From an uncultured Crocinitomix sp. (GTDB taxonomy: Bacteria > Bacteroidota > Bacteroidia > Flavobacteriales_D > Crocinitomicaceae), in assembly GCA_937136425.1 (NCBI GenBank), contig CAKZON010000014.1, positions 1 through 64,000 on the forward strand: 64,000 nucleotides of DNA, written 5' to 3'. A model generated the notes under the pieces. The model saw only the letters and a list, made by a program, of their open reading frames with translations. It was not told where the DNA came from and searched no databases. Shown piece by piece: positions 15,718 to 23,042 of the stretch (the stretch's first letter is position 1; each line of letters begins with the position of its first letter). The translations under genes and the position numbers were made by a program.

Positions 15718-17310
15718 ATGGCTTCAAGTTCCACATCAAAATCAAAAAAGAAATTTCCACTACATTTAAAAATACTAGTAGGAATGTTGTTGGGGGTGGT
15801 GTTTGGAATAGTAATGATTGGGGTTGGAACGCCGAGTAAAGAAGAAATCGCCGAAGTAAAAAAGAACAAAGATTTATTGGAGAATACCGTTGAGGACCTG
15901 CATGCTGCGCAGGCCGAACTGGTTTTGATTAATGATGCTTTGGCAACCTCTAATGGTTCGTTAGAAAAATTTCAAGAGCGAGAACGTTTACAGAAAAAGA
16001 TTGGAGAACTAAGTAATCGAGTTTCAGATCTTGAAAAAGTTTCTAGAGTAAGTGCTTCGTCTGGAAAACAATTTGTTATTGATTGGATTAAACCTTGGGG
16101 AAAGATATTTGTTAATTTGCTCAAACTAATTGCAATTCCATTAATAGTTGCGTCATTATTGAAAGGTATTTCCGACTTAAAAGATATTTCAAAATTTAGA
16201 AAAATTGGAGGACGTTCAATTCTCATTTATGTCGGAACAACAATTGTGGCAATTTGTATTGGATTATTGGCCGTAAATATAGCGCAGCCGGGTAATGGAA
16301 TATCAGATGAAACGGTTAAAACTATGACGGATACATATGCAGGAAACTCTGGAATTGTATCAAAGCTAGAGACTGCCGATTCACAGATGAGTAGTGGACC
16401 GTTGGATTTTATTGTAGATATGGTGCCGTCTAATTTGTTTGGCGCTTTAGGAGATAACGGAAATATGCTTCAAGTTATTTTCTTTGTCATCTTTTTTGGA
16501 ATTGCCATGTTGCTTATTCCCGAAGATAAATCAAAACCAATTAAAGACTTTTTTGACGGTTTAAATGATATTGTTTTGAAAATGGTGGACCTAATTATGT
16601 TGGGGGCACCTTATGCCGTTTTTGCATTATTGGCAACTGTTGTAGTTTCTTCTGAAAGTCCAGAGATTCTTTATGCTTTAATTTGGTATGGCTTAACAGT
16701 TGTATTTGGATTATTAATTATGATTGGGTTTTACCTGATGTTGGTTGGTTTAGTCGTTAAAAAGAATCCGTTGTGGTTTTTAAAACAATTAGCTCCAGCG
16801 CAATTATTGGCATTTACAACAAGTAGTAGTGCAGCAACTTTACCTGTTACAATGGAAAGGGTAGAAGAGCATTTGGGTGTAGAAAAAGAAGTGTCGTCAT
16901 TTGTGTTACCAGTTGGTGCAACAATTAATATGGACGGAACAAGCTTATATCAAGCCGTTGCGGCTGTGTTTATTGCACAGGCTTTGGGAGTTGATTTAAC
17001 TTTGATGGATCAAATGACTATTATACTAACAGCGCTTATGGCATCTATAGGTTCAGCAGCTGTTCCAGGTGCTGGAATGGTGATGTTGGTTATTGTTTTA
17101 CAAGCCGTGGGAAAATTTTCACCAGAACAAATTGCAATTGGTCTTACTTTAATATTTGCTGTGGACAGACCTTTAGATATGCTGCGAACGACTGTCAATG
17201 TTACTGGTGACGCAACTGTGTCAATGATTGTTGCAAAGTCTTTAGGTAAGTTAGGAGATCCTCATCCAAAAGAATGGGACGATAATATTGAGAACTTGCA
17301 TCAAGGATAG
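15718..17310 (+). CDS. Dicarboxylate/amino acid:cation symporter (DAACS family) with coiled-coil insert
   Basis: 530 aa, about 100 longer than GltP or DctA. It imports acidic amino acids or C4-dicarboxylates with Na+ or H+ across the inner membrane. Family signatures are intact: SSSAATLPVTMERVEEH (hairpin HP1), NMDGTSLYQAVAAVFIAQ (TM7), AAVPGAGMVMLVIVL (HP2) and DRPLDMLRTTVNVTGDA (TM8, with the substrate-binding Arg and Asp region). Between TM1 (LKILVGMLLGVVFGIVMIG) and TM2 lies an insert of about 75 residues (about 42-115) rich in E, K, L and N with heptad spacing, which predicts a coiled coil outside the membrane. The exact substrate cannot be read. Confidence 0.9.
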   Translation: MASSSTSKSKKKFPLHLKILVGMLLGVVFGIVMIGVGTPSKEEIAEVKKNKDLLENTVEDLHAAQAELVLINDALATSNGSLEKFQERERLQKKIGELSNRVSDLEKVSRVSASSGKQFVIDWIKPWGKIFVNLLKLIAIPLIVASLLKGISDLKDISKFRKIGGRSILIYVGTTIVAICIGLLAVNIAQPGNGISDETVKTMTDTYAGNSGIVSKLETADSQMSSGPLDFIVDMVPSNLFGALGDNGNMLQVIFFVIFFGIAMLLIPEDKSKPIKDFFDGLNDIVLKMVDLIMLGAPYAVFALLATVVVSSESPEILYALIWYGLTVVFGLLIMIGFYLMLVGLVVKKNPLWFLKQLAPAQLLAFTTSSSAATLPVTMERVEEHLGVEKEVSSFVLPVGATINMDGTSLYQAVAAVFIAQALGVDLTLMDQMTIILTALMASIGSAAVPGAGMVMLVIVLQAVGKFSPEQIAIGLTLIFAVDRPLDMLRTTVNVTGDATVSMIVAKSLGKLGDPHPKEWDDNIENLHQG

Positions 17311-17316
17311 CGTTTT

Positions 17317-17362
17317 CAATTAACAATTAACAATTAACAATTAACAATTAGCAATTAGCAAT
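17317..17362. repeat. Seven-base tandem repeat
   Basis: Six copies of CAATTAA or CAATTAG (four then two) followed by a partial CAAT, 7 bases after the symporter stop. The change A to G in the last two copies shows the array is drifting. Such heptamers are prone to slippage. There is no hairpin terminator here. Confidence 0.9.
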
Positions 17363-17429
17363 GTTCAATGATTAATTGGCAATTGTATAGCTTTGAATAT
17401 CAGCGTTTTTAAATGCCGAGTACCAAGTG

Positions 17430-18068
17430 CTAAATATTAAAATCCAAAGACTCTCTATTTAGAACCATTTTTAGCTCATTTAGAATGATGGCGGTTGCCC
17501 CCCAAACTATTTTCTCTTCTAATAAAAAGGCAGGAATGTCTTTCATCCAAGCACCATTTTTCATTTGAATCTTCGTAAGTGTTCTGTGCTCATCATTTAG
17601 CAAGTCTCTAGCAGAGCAGTGGAGTACAGATTTTACTTCACGTGGATCAGCTGCGATTGTTGGAACACCAGAAGTGAAACCAACATAAGGGTGAATTAAG
17701 AAGTTACTGACAGGAATATAAACTTGCGTCATTTGTCCTAAAACGTCAATTAACCCAGGAGCAACTCCAATTTCTTCATGCGTTTCTCTTAACGCCGTAA
17801 CACGAGTTGAAGCGTCTTCAGGTTCTGCTTTTCCACCGGGTAAACTAATTTGGCCTGAGTGTTTTCCGTCATAGTCTTGCCGCTCGGTTAAAATGAAATG
17901 TAATTCGTCATTTTGGCGATAAAGCAATACTAATACAGCCGACAGTTTGTAATCAATAGGCGTTTTTAATGCTTCAGAAGCAGTTAACCTAAAAGGAATC
18001 ATGTCTCTGTGAGCTGCTTCTCCTGGAAGGTTGTTTAATTCTCGGCGGATGTCTTCAATTATTCTCAT
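17430..18068 (-). CDS. NUDIX hydrolase, CoA pyrophosphatase type
   Basis: 212 aa from the ATG at 18068. The NUDIX box is complete: GGKAEPEDASTRVTA then LRETHEEIGV (Gx5Ex7REUxEExGU), with metal-binding Glu in REThEE. Upstream the pattern AVLVLLYRQNDELHFILTERQDYDGKHSGQISLPGG matches the NudL/CoA-diphosphatase group, which splits CoA into phosphopantetheine and 3',5'-ADP. The frame is open to 18086, but the promoter box TAGTTTTG covers that upstream start, so the shorter protein is chosen. The gene converges on the symporter across the heptamer repeat. Confidence 0.88.
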   Translation of the reverse strand: MRIIEDIRRELNNLPGEAAHRDMIPFRLTASEALKTPIDYKLSAVLVLLYRQNDELHFILTERQDYDGKHSGQISLPGGKAEPEDASTRVTALRETHEEIGVAPGLIDVLGQMTQVYIPVSNFLIHPYVGFTSGVPTIAADPREVKSVLHCSARDLLNDEHRTLTKIQMKNGAWMKDIPAFLLEEKIVWGATAIILNELKMVLNRESLDFNI

Positions 18069-18083
18069 TTTAACGTAGTTGTA

Positions 18084-18116
18084 CAAAACTAAGCATAATC
18101 AATGTGTAATTTACAA
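18084..18116 (-). promoter_or_regulatory. Promoter of the NUDIX gene
   Basis: On the minus strand TAGTTTTG (18091-18084) is an exact TAnnTTTG. A TTG (18116-18114) lies 22 bases upstream, slightly long. Transcription would start near 18080, about 12 bases before the ATG at 18068, ruling out the upstream start. Confidence 0.6.
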
Positions 18117-18190
18117 CGTTCAATTGACAATATTTAATTATCGTTGTTAACCCATTTACATGAGATTTACTAAGATTAATAGACTTTTGA

Positions 18191-18805
18191 ATGCGCTACG
18201 TTGAATTTTCTGACTTAGCCAAGAATCATCAACTTATTTACTGTAAATTTGATGCAATAAATAAACTTGTGACTGAAGAACTAAAACTCCAATTATTTGA
18301 ACAAAAGCAAAAATTTTTGCGAGAGATTCCGCATCCTAAGTTGATTTTAAAAGAAATCAAAAAATTGGAGCAATTATTGAGTTTGCAAGAAAAAAATCAA
18401 CTCAATTATTCCGTTGTTGTCTTAACTGAAGAGGTTTTAATGCAAGAGTTAGTGGTTTTCTTAGAAGGATATATTTCTGACCAATTACAACTCAAACATA
18501 AGGTGAGTATTGCGCAGTCAGCATCTGAACTTTATGCTGTGTTAACGAGCCTCTATCAATTTCAGGTTGTATTGCTGAAAAAATTGCAATGCTATGTGCC
18601 TCAAAAATTGATGATTGATGACAAAGAAATCAAGATGTCAAAATCGATTGACGCCTATAATATTTTGAAGCGGATTCGTGAATTAAACCTGAAAGAGAAA
18701 GAAATAAAGGATTATCTTTGCGACGTAATAAAAGCACAAAAAAAACCGTTTGATACTTTAGTAGAAAATTGTTTACGTGCCAATAAAATCATAAGCCATG
18801 CCTGA
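18191..18805 (+). CDS. Unknown cytoplasmic protein, first gene of a seven-gene cluster
   Basis: 204 aa, mostly helical, rich in Leu, Lys and Gln, no signal peptide. Segments such as TEELKLQLFEQKQKFL, LILKEIKKLEQLLSLQEKNQ and YNILKRIRELNLKEKEIKDYL suggest several amphipathic helices or coiled coils. I recognise no domain. Its last 8 bases overlap the start of the DUF493 gene (18798), a strong sign of coupled translation and of a real gene. The six downstream genes follow on the same strand with little or no space. Confidence 0.6.
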   Translation: MRYVEFSDLAKNHQLIYCKFDAINKLVTEELKLQLFEQKQKFLREIPHPKLILKEIKKLEQLLSLQEKNQLNYSVVVLTEEVLMQELVVFLEGYISDQLQLKHKVSIAQSASELYAVLTSLYQFQVVLLKKLQCYVPQKLMIDDKEIKMSKSIDAYNILKRIRELNLKEKEIKDYLCDVIKAQKKPFDTLVENCLRANKIISHA

Positions 18806-19064
18806 TCAGTACGAGAAACTTAGAGAATTGTTAGCAGAGCTCGAATACCCTTCGGTATACCTTTACAAGTTTATTGTAAAGCAAAATCCAGAAAAGGTGG
18901 TTGATATTAAAAGATGTTTTAGTGAAACAGCTGAGTTTAGTTCTAGAGCCTCTAAAAATGGAAATTTCATTTCTGTGAGTATAAAAGAAATGATGTTGAG
19001 TAGTGAAGCAATTATTGATCGCTATAAAGCAGTTGCTAAAATTGAGAACGTAATTACACTTTAG
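18798..19064 (+). CDS. DUF493 (YbeD-like) family protein
   Basis: 88 aa. The sequence YPSVYLYKFIVKQNPEKV near 18, then FSSRASKNGNFISVSIKEMM and a final helix (AIIDRYKAVAKIENVITL) follow the DUF493/YbeD ferredoxin-like fold closely. E. coli YbeD is a small cytoplasmic protein beside the lipoate genes; its molecular job is not settled. The gene overlaps the previous one by 8 bases and is followed 2 bases later by the membrane protein at 19067. No lipoate gene lies nearby, so the context does not support a link to lipoate. Confidence 0.75.
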   Translation: MPDQYEKLRELLAELEYPSVYLYKFIVKQNPEKVVDIKRCFSETAEFSSRASKNGNFISVSIKEMMLSSEAIIDRYKAVAKIENVITL

Positions 19065-19066
19065 AA

Positions 19067-19459
19067 ATGGGGAAAGCAGAGTCGGTAGATATTATTTTGG
19101 GCATCTTATATGCAGTTGCGGCTGTTATGTTTTTTGTTGTGAGCTATGTATATTTCATTAAACGTTTTAAACGAAATAAATTGTTGGCGGTAAATGATGT
19201 TACATTAACAACCTCTCGTTATGATAACTATGAAAGCAAAACGCAGTTTCTAATTGAATTATCAAAACCATTAGAAGTAACGCTTACATTGTTGGATGAA
19301 AATGAAAAAGAAGTGGAGGTATTATTAGTTGAAGAATTAGAAGCACAAGAGAATGTTGTTGATTTTGATCCGACTAAGTACCAAGATGGGATTTATTATT
19401 TATCTTTAAAAACGGAGGGAACCTCAATATTGAGAAAAATCAATATAGGTAAACACTAA
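19067..19459 (+). CDS. Single-span membrane protein
   Basis: 130 aa with one membrane segment near residues 8-28 (IILGILYAVAAVMFFVVSYVYF), then a basic stretch KRFKRNK and a periplasm- or cytoplasm-facing domain. By the positive-inside rule the basic stretch should stay in the cytoplasm. The soluble part reads SKPLEVTLTLLDENEKEVEVLLVEE and DGIYYLSLKTEGTSILRKINIG, the strand pattern of a T9SS-tail-like Ig sandwich, but here at the end of a membrane-anchored protein without a YPNP motif. Family not recognised. It starts 2 bases after the DUF493 stop and is 6 bases from the next gene. Confidence 0.6.
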   Translation: MGKAESVDIILGILYAVAAVMFFVVSYVYFIKRFKRNKLLAVNDVTLTTSRYDNYESKTQFLIELSKPLEVTLTLLDENEKEVEVLLVEELEAQENVVDFDPTKYQDGIYYLSLKTEGTSILRKINIGKH

Positions 19460-19465
19460 AAACTT

Positions 19466-20140
19466 ATGAAAACAATGAAAAAAAGCAGTTTAATTCTTTA
19501 CCTATTTATTTGCTCCTTTTTTATTGTTTCAAATGCCTACAGTCAAACTTCTACTTTTTCACCAACTGGAAGTTTTAGTTTAGATCTAGGTGTGCCAGCT
19601 AAGCCTCAAAACCCAGCTTTTGAACACACAATGGAGGGGTTGTTGAATGCAGGGGTTGATTTTCGATATAATGCTTTCAAAGGTTTAACTGTTGGTTTAG
19701 GATTAAAATATACGTTTTTCACTCTTAACTCATTTGCTTTTAGTAATACTGCAATTTCAGGCGGAATGCAATCGCCAGGGGCTTACGCGTTTTTAGGGTA
19801 TGAAAAATTTACAACTGAAAGAATTTCATTTACTGGAAGCATAAGGGGCGGGTATTCGTTTTTAATGAATTTCAATGATTCTTGCAAAGTAAAGCATGGT
19901 GGACAACATATTTCAGAATCATTTTTTGTAGAACCTCAAGTAGAAATGGTAATGCTAACTGATAAGGTTTCAGAACATGGGTTTTCAATGATTTTAGGTT
20001 ATAGTTTCTATTTTCATGAGTTTTCAAATGAAGACTTATGCATGAATGACATTTCAACCCTTTTTGAAGAAGATTATCAAGGTATTACACGCTATTTAAG
20101 CATTGGATTTGGATATCGTTATTATATGGGGAGGCGTTAG
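19466..20140 (+). CDS. Outer-membrane beta-barrel protein
   Basis: 224 aa. Two ATG (19466 and 19475) both fit; I keep the first. The signal peptide ends NAYSQ. The mature part shows alternating strands with aromatic ends: GVDFRYNAFKGLTVGLGLKYTFF, SFTGSIRGGYSFLMNF, SMILGYSFYFHEF and the final strand YLSIGFGYRYYMGRR. That end pattern is typical of 8-stranded OmpA/OmpX-like barrels folded by BAM. The sequence around the start (19459-19472, AAAACTTATGAAAA) is identical to 14 bases of the loop of the hairpin array at 22.7 kb. Ligand and role unknown. Confidence 0.72.
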   Translation: MKTMKKSSLILYLFICSFFIVSNAYSQTSTFSPTGSFSLDLGVPAKPQNPAFEHTMEGLLNAGVDFRYNAFKGLTVGLGLKYTFFTLNSFAFSNTAISGGMQSPGAYAFLGYEKFTTERISFTGSIRGGYSFLMNFNDSCKVKHGGQHISESFFVEPQVEMVMLTDKVSEHGFSMILGYSFYFHEFSNEDLCMNDISTLFEEDYQGITRYLSIGFGYRYYMGRR

Positions 20141-20154
20141 CGCAATTGATTAAT

Positions 20155-20778
20155 ATGAAACAGTTTTTATATATCGCTATATTTTTTTTAGGAATGGTTT
20201 CTTGTAATAAGGAAACCGAACCTGAAGGACCTGTATTGCCAGCTGGCGCTTCTGCTTTTACGGAAGCTGAAATAGCATTCGTTCCTAATGGAACAGACGA
20301 TAAGGTATATAAGAAATCACCAGATTTTACATCAGAGTTAATTTTAAACTATAAAGAACGACTAGCAACCAAGCAGGTATTTGCTTGGGATCAGACTTTT
20401 TTTTCTTTTAATGTAGATCCGGGTTTAGAAGTAGAGTTTCGTCTTCGTTATATACAGGTTGAGAATGAGTATCATAAATCTTTGGCAATTTACATGCCTT
20501 ATCGAGATGTGTTTGGTACAGTTAGAACGAACATTTTCGAAACCCCAATAAATGAAACTGCTATAGAAACTGGATTTTTTTCAGAGTTAGTCACTTTTCA
20601 TAGTTCAATTGAGATTAATGGAACAGAATGGTCTAATGTTTATGAAATTAACCCACTAACAAGTACTGATCCTGCATTGGATAATGAGTCAAATTTTTCA
20701 AAAGTTTATTACAATGCCACATTCGGAATCATTCAAATGGATCAAAAAAATGGAGATATCTGGATTTTACATCTCTAA
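20155..20778 (+). CDS. Lipoprotein of unknown function
   Basis: 207 aa from the ATG at 20155; the TTG at 20146 would add three residues before the signal peptide. The lipobox GMVSC anchors Cys17. Residues after it are low-complexity (KETEPEGPVLPAGA), then strands FFSFNVDPGLEVEFRLRYIQVENE and FHSSIEINGTEWSNVYEI, ending TFGIIQMDQKNGDIWILHL. The closing GIIQMDxKNGDxWxL is the standard end of a group of Bacteroidota lipoproteins, but their role is unknown. It lies 14 bases after the barrel gene and 12 before the hydrolase gene. Confidence 0.7.
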   Translation: MKQFLYIAIFFLGMVSCNKETEPEGPVLPAGASAFTEAEIAFVPNGTDDKVYKKSPDFTSELILNYKERLATKQVFAWDQTFFSFNVDPGLEVEFRLRYIQVENEYHKSLAIYMPYRDVFGTVRTNIFETPINETAIETGFFSELVTFHSSIEINGTEWSNVYEINPLTSTDPALDNESNFSKVYYNATFGIIQMDQKNGDIWILHL

Positions 20779-20790
20779 CCTAATTGAGAC

Positions 20791-21570
20791 ATGAGTGAAT
20801 TTAAGGCCACATTTTTAGGAACAGGAACCTCACAAGGCGTTCCTGTAATTGCCTGTAATTGTGATGTGTGTTTATCTAAAGATTTAAAAGATAAACGCTT
20901 GAGAACCTCATTGATGTTATCCATTGACGGAAAGAACATAGTGATTGATACTGGGCCTGACTTTAGACAGCAAATGCTTAGAGAAAATGTTCAAAATTTA
21001 GAAGCAGTGCTGTATACGCATGAGCATAAAGATCATATTGCTGGAATGGATGATGTGCGAGCTTTTAATTATAGGACACAATCACCAATGGAGATTTATG
21101 CATCCGACTTGGTAGAAATAGGATTGAAAAAAGAATTTCATTATGTGTTTGGCGATTTTAAATATCCAGGAATTCCGCAAGTAAACTTAAACAAGATAGG
21201 GGATGAGCCATTCATGGTTTTGGGAGAAAAAGTAATTCCAATTAACGTCTTACATTACAAATTACCAGTAAAAGCTTTTCGCGTTAGAGATTTTTCATAC
21301 GTTACGGATGCCAATTATATCGCAGAGGAGGAAATGAAGAAATTAGAGGGGTCGAAGTATTTGGTGATAAACGCCTTGCGAAAAACAGAGCATATTTCTC
21401 ATTTTACATTGGATCAAGCATTGCAGATCATTGAAAGAATAGGTCCTAAAAAGGCGTATTTAACACATTTAAGCCATTTAATTGGTAAACATGAGGATTT
21501 GATGGAAGAACTACCCGCAAATGTAGAGGTGGCGTTTGATGGCTTAGTAATAGACTTAAATGAAGTTTAA
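20791..21570 (+). CDS. Metallo-beta-lactamase-fold hydrolase (PhnP-like)
   Basis: 259 aa, cytoplasmic. It opens with FLGTGTSQGVPVIACNCDVC and carries the zinc motif THEHKDHIAGMDD, with the further metal ligands in VIDTGPDF and the C-terminal YLTHLSHLIG. The GTGTSxGxP start and Cys-rich loop are typical of PhnP-type phosphodiesterases, which split cyclic phosphate esters, but this group also has broader phosphodiesterase roles. No phn genes are near, so the substrate is open. The stop overlaps the start of the GH25 gene by 11 bases, implying one transcript. Confidence 0.88.
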   Translation: MSEFKATFLGTGTSQGVPVIACNCDVCLSKDLKDKRLRTSLMLSIDGKNIVIDTGPDFRQQMLRENVQNLEAVLYTHEHKDHIAGMDDVRAFNYRTQSPMEIYASDLVEIGLKKEFHYVFGDFKYPGIPQVNLNKIGDEPFMVLGEKVIPINVLHYKLPVKAFRVRDFSYVTDANYIAEEEMKKLEGSKYLVINALRKTEHISHFTLDQALQIIERIGPKKAYLTHLSHLIGKHEDLMEELPANVEVAFDGLVIDLNEV

Positions 21571-22300
21571 AGGAGTTGTCATATTCTTAATTGTAGGAGT
21601 CTTTCTAAGTACTATAGCGTATATCTTGCTTCAAACCAAACGCGCATCATTTATTTATAGCGATTATGGTGTTGCAATTCCGCCTGAATATCCTATAATT
21701 GGAATGGATATTTCTCATCATCAAGGAGAGATTAATTACGAAGAAGCCATGCAAATGGGATCAGCAAAGGATAGCATTCAATTTGTTTATATTAAAGTAA
21801 CAGAAGGCACTAATTTTTTAGACTCTAAATTTGATGAAAACGCAGAAGGGTTTGCGGCGCATGGAATGAATTATGGGTTTTATCATTATTATCAGCCAGA
21901 TGCCTCTGCGGAAAAGCAAGCGTTGTTTTATTGCGAAACGATTAAGCGTTATAACTTTAAGCTTATTCCAGTGGTTGATATAGAAGTTATAGGTAATCAG
22001 AGTAAATCTAAGTTGGTTGATTCGTTAACGGTATTTATTAATCGTGTAGATGAAATATTGGAGTCACGGCCAATGATTTACACTTACGTTTCTTTTTATA
22101 AAGACTATTTGCATAATACTACCTTGGATGATGAGTTGTATTGGCTGGCGTCATACAATCGTAAAAATCCTTATATGGATATGCCTAACGCTATAATTTG
22201 GCAATTTACAGAACGTGGCAACGTAAATGGTATTTCTACCAAGGTTGACTTGAATGTGGCCAAATCTAATTTTAAAGAGAAAGTAATAAGGATTCGCTAA
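21560..22300 (+). CDS. GH25 lysozyme-type muramidase, membrane-anchored
   Basis: 246 aa. An N-terminal membrane segment (about 4-25, VVIFLIVGVFLSTIAYILL) has no clear cleavage site, so it may stay anchored with the domain in the periplasm. The GH25 fold is clear: GMDISHHQGEINY with the active Asp, FVYIKVTEGTNFLDSKF, GFYHYYQP, PVVDIEVIGN with the catalytic Glu, and IIWQFTERGNVNGI at the end. The enzyme cuts between N-acetylmuramic acid and N-acetylglucosamine in peptidoglycan. It is the last gene of the cluster that starts at 18191; the gene-free hairpin-array region follows. Confidence 0.92.
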   Translation: MKFKGVVIFLIVGVFLSTIAYILLQTKRASFIYSDYGVAIPPEYPIIGMDISHHQGEINYEEAMQMGSAKDSIQFVYIKVTEGTNFLDSKFDENAEGFAAHGMNYGFYHYYQPDASAEKQALFYCETIKRYNFKLIPVVDIEVIGNQSKSKLVDSLTVFINRVDEILESRPMIYTYVSFYKDYLHNTTLDDELYWLASYNRKNPYMDMPNAIIWQFTERGNVNGISTKVDLNVAKSNFKEKVIRIR

Positions 22301-22457
22301 GGTTTGATATTAGGAGCTGTTATTAATAGCGGACTTAATATTCATATTAAATCACAATCTTAGTTATTGATTAATAGTTTAATACTGTTGTATTCTTAAG
22401 TTAGGCTGAGATTTATACTTAGTTCCAGTTTTTGAAATGTGAAAATTGAATATAAAA

Positions 22458-22545
22458 GGGGAGCGGCTAGCAACGTCGAAATGATATATACAATAACCCA
22501 AAACCTATGAAAAGATACCATTCTGTCTACGCCGCTGCGCTCCCC
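22458..22545. ncRNA. Hairpin element 1 of the array
   Basis: Closing stem GGGGAGCG (22458-22465) with CGCTCCCC (22538-22545), all Watson-Crick. A second possible pairing is GCGGC (22463-22467) with GCCGC (22531-22535). An inner stem GTCGA/TCTAC (22475-22479, 22526-22530) has one mismatch. The loop carries AACCCAAAACCTATGAAAA, shared with elements 2 and 3 except for one base. Strand is undecided: on plus a TTTTT follows four bases after the stem, on minus a TTTT follows directly. Confidence 0.55.
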
Positions 22546-22559
22546 TCTCGTTTTTAGAC

Positions 22560-22608
22560 GTACTTTAATAAAGTACCTTACATAAAAAGTAAGTTATATA
22601 CTATATAA
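22560..22608. repeat. Three small hairpins between elements 1 and 2
   Basis: GTACTTT (22560-22566) with AAAGTAC (22570-22576); CTTAC (22577-22581) with GTAAG (22589-22593); TTATATA (22594-22600) with TATATAA (22602-22608). They abut without gaps, so this spacer could fold completely, or be one larger cruciform-prone stretch. Confidence 0.5.
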
Positions 22609-22665
22609 CGTATAAATACCTAGGATATTTTAAGAAGTGATAAAAAACTATTGAAAAAAAAAGAA

Positions 22666-22744
22666 GGGAGCACATTGAACGTAGAATTTTCATTAACCCA
22701 AAACTTATGAAAAAGTAATATCTACTAAGAAACCAAGTGCTCCC
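22666..22744. ncRNA. Hairpin element 2 of the array
   Basis: Closing stem GGGAGCAC (22666-22673) with GTGCTCCC (22737-22744), extended by TTG/CAA past one bulged A. Inner stem GTAGA (22681-22685) with TCTAC (22721-22725). The 35-base loop carries ATTAACCCAAAACTTATGAA and continues AAAGTAA. On the minus strand the closing stem runs straight into TTCTTTTTTTTT, a strong terminator-like tail, which favours a leftward transcript. On plus, the loop contains a minimal frame ATG AAA AAG TAA. Confidence 0.6.
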
Positions 22745-22794
22745 TATTCTTATATATTTTGAAACGGGATGATCAATATGTGTTGTAAAAAGAA

Positions 22795-22884
22795 GGAGTG
22801 AGTCGCTTTTCGAAGAATTCTTCATTAACCCAAAACTTATGAAAAAGTAAAATATTACTATCTTCTACTCTGGCTACTCACTCC
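22795..22884. ncRNA. Hairpin element 3 of the array
   Basis: Closing stem GGAGTGAGT (22795-22803) with ACTCACTCC (22876-22884), nine perfect pairs. Inner stem GAAGA (22812-22816) with TCTTC (22861-22865); relative to element 2 the middle pair changed from T-A to A-T, a compensating change. The loop repeats ATTAACCCAAAACTTATGAA then AAAGTAA exactly. On minus the stem is followed by TTCTTTTT, and an exact TAnnTTTG box (TAACTTTG, 22936-22929) lies upstream, though without a TTG partner. Confidence 0.6.
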
Positions 22885-23042
22885 AATCATTAAATACTTT
22901 AAGTTCAAACCGTTGTTTAAATCTGAGACAAAGTTAAGCAAACTATTATATTATCGTTAAGCTTAAATTATCTTTTTTTATTCTTTTCGACAAAAGGTGT
23001 CTTTTACTTCCCCAAATGTACGAATTTTTTCGATATAAAAAT

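Noticed and set aside
22507-22557. 16-codon frame MKRYHSVYAAALPSRF in hairpin element 1
   Set aside because: It starts in the conserved loop and runs through the 3' stem, so its sequence is set by base pairing. The other two elements stop after three codons, so no peptide is conserved.
22490-22850. CRISPR-like repeat array
   Set aside because: Only three copies of a about 25-base core, with uneven distances of about 200 and 130 bases, flanked by hairpin arms. No cas genes.
22458-22884. Integron attC sites or cassette array
   Set aside because: attC sites keep their arm ends (core GTTRRRY) and vary in the loop. Here the loop is fixed and the arms vary, and no cassette genes or integrase are present.
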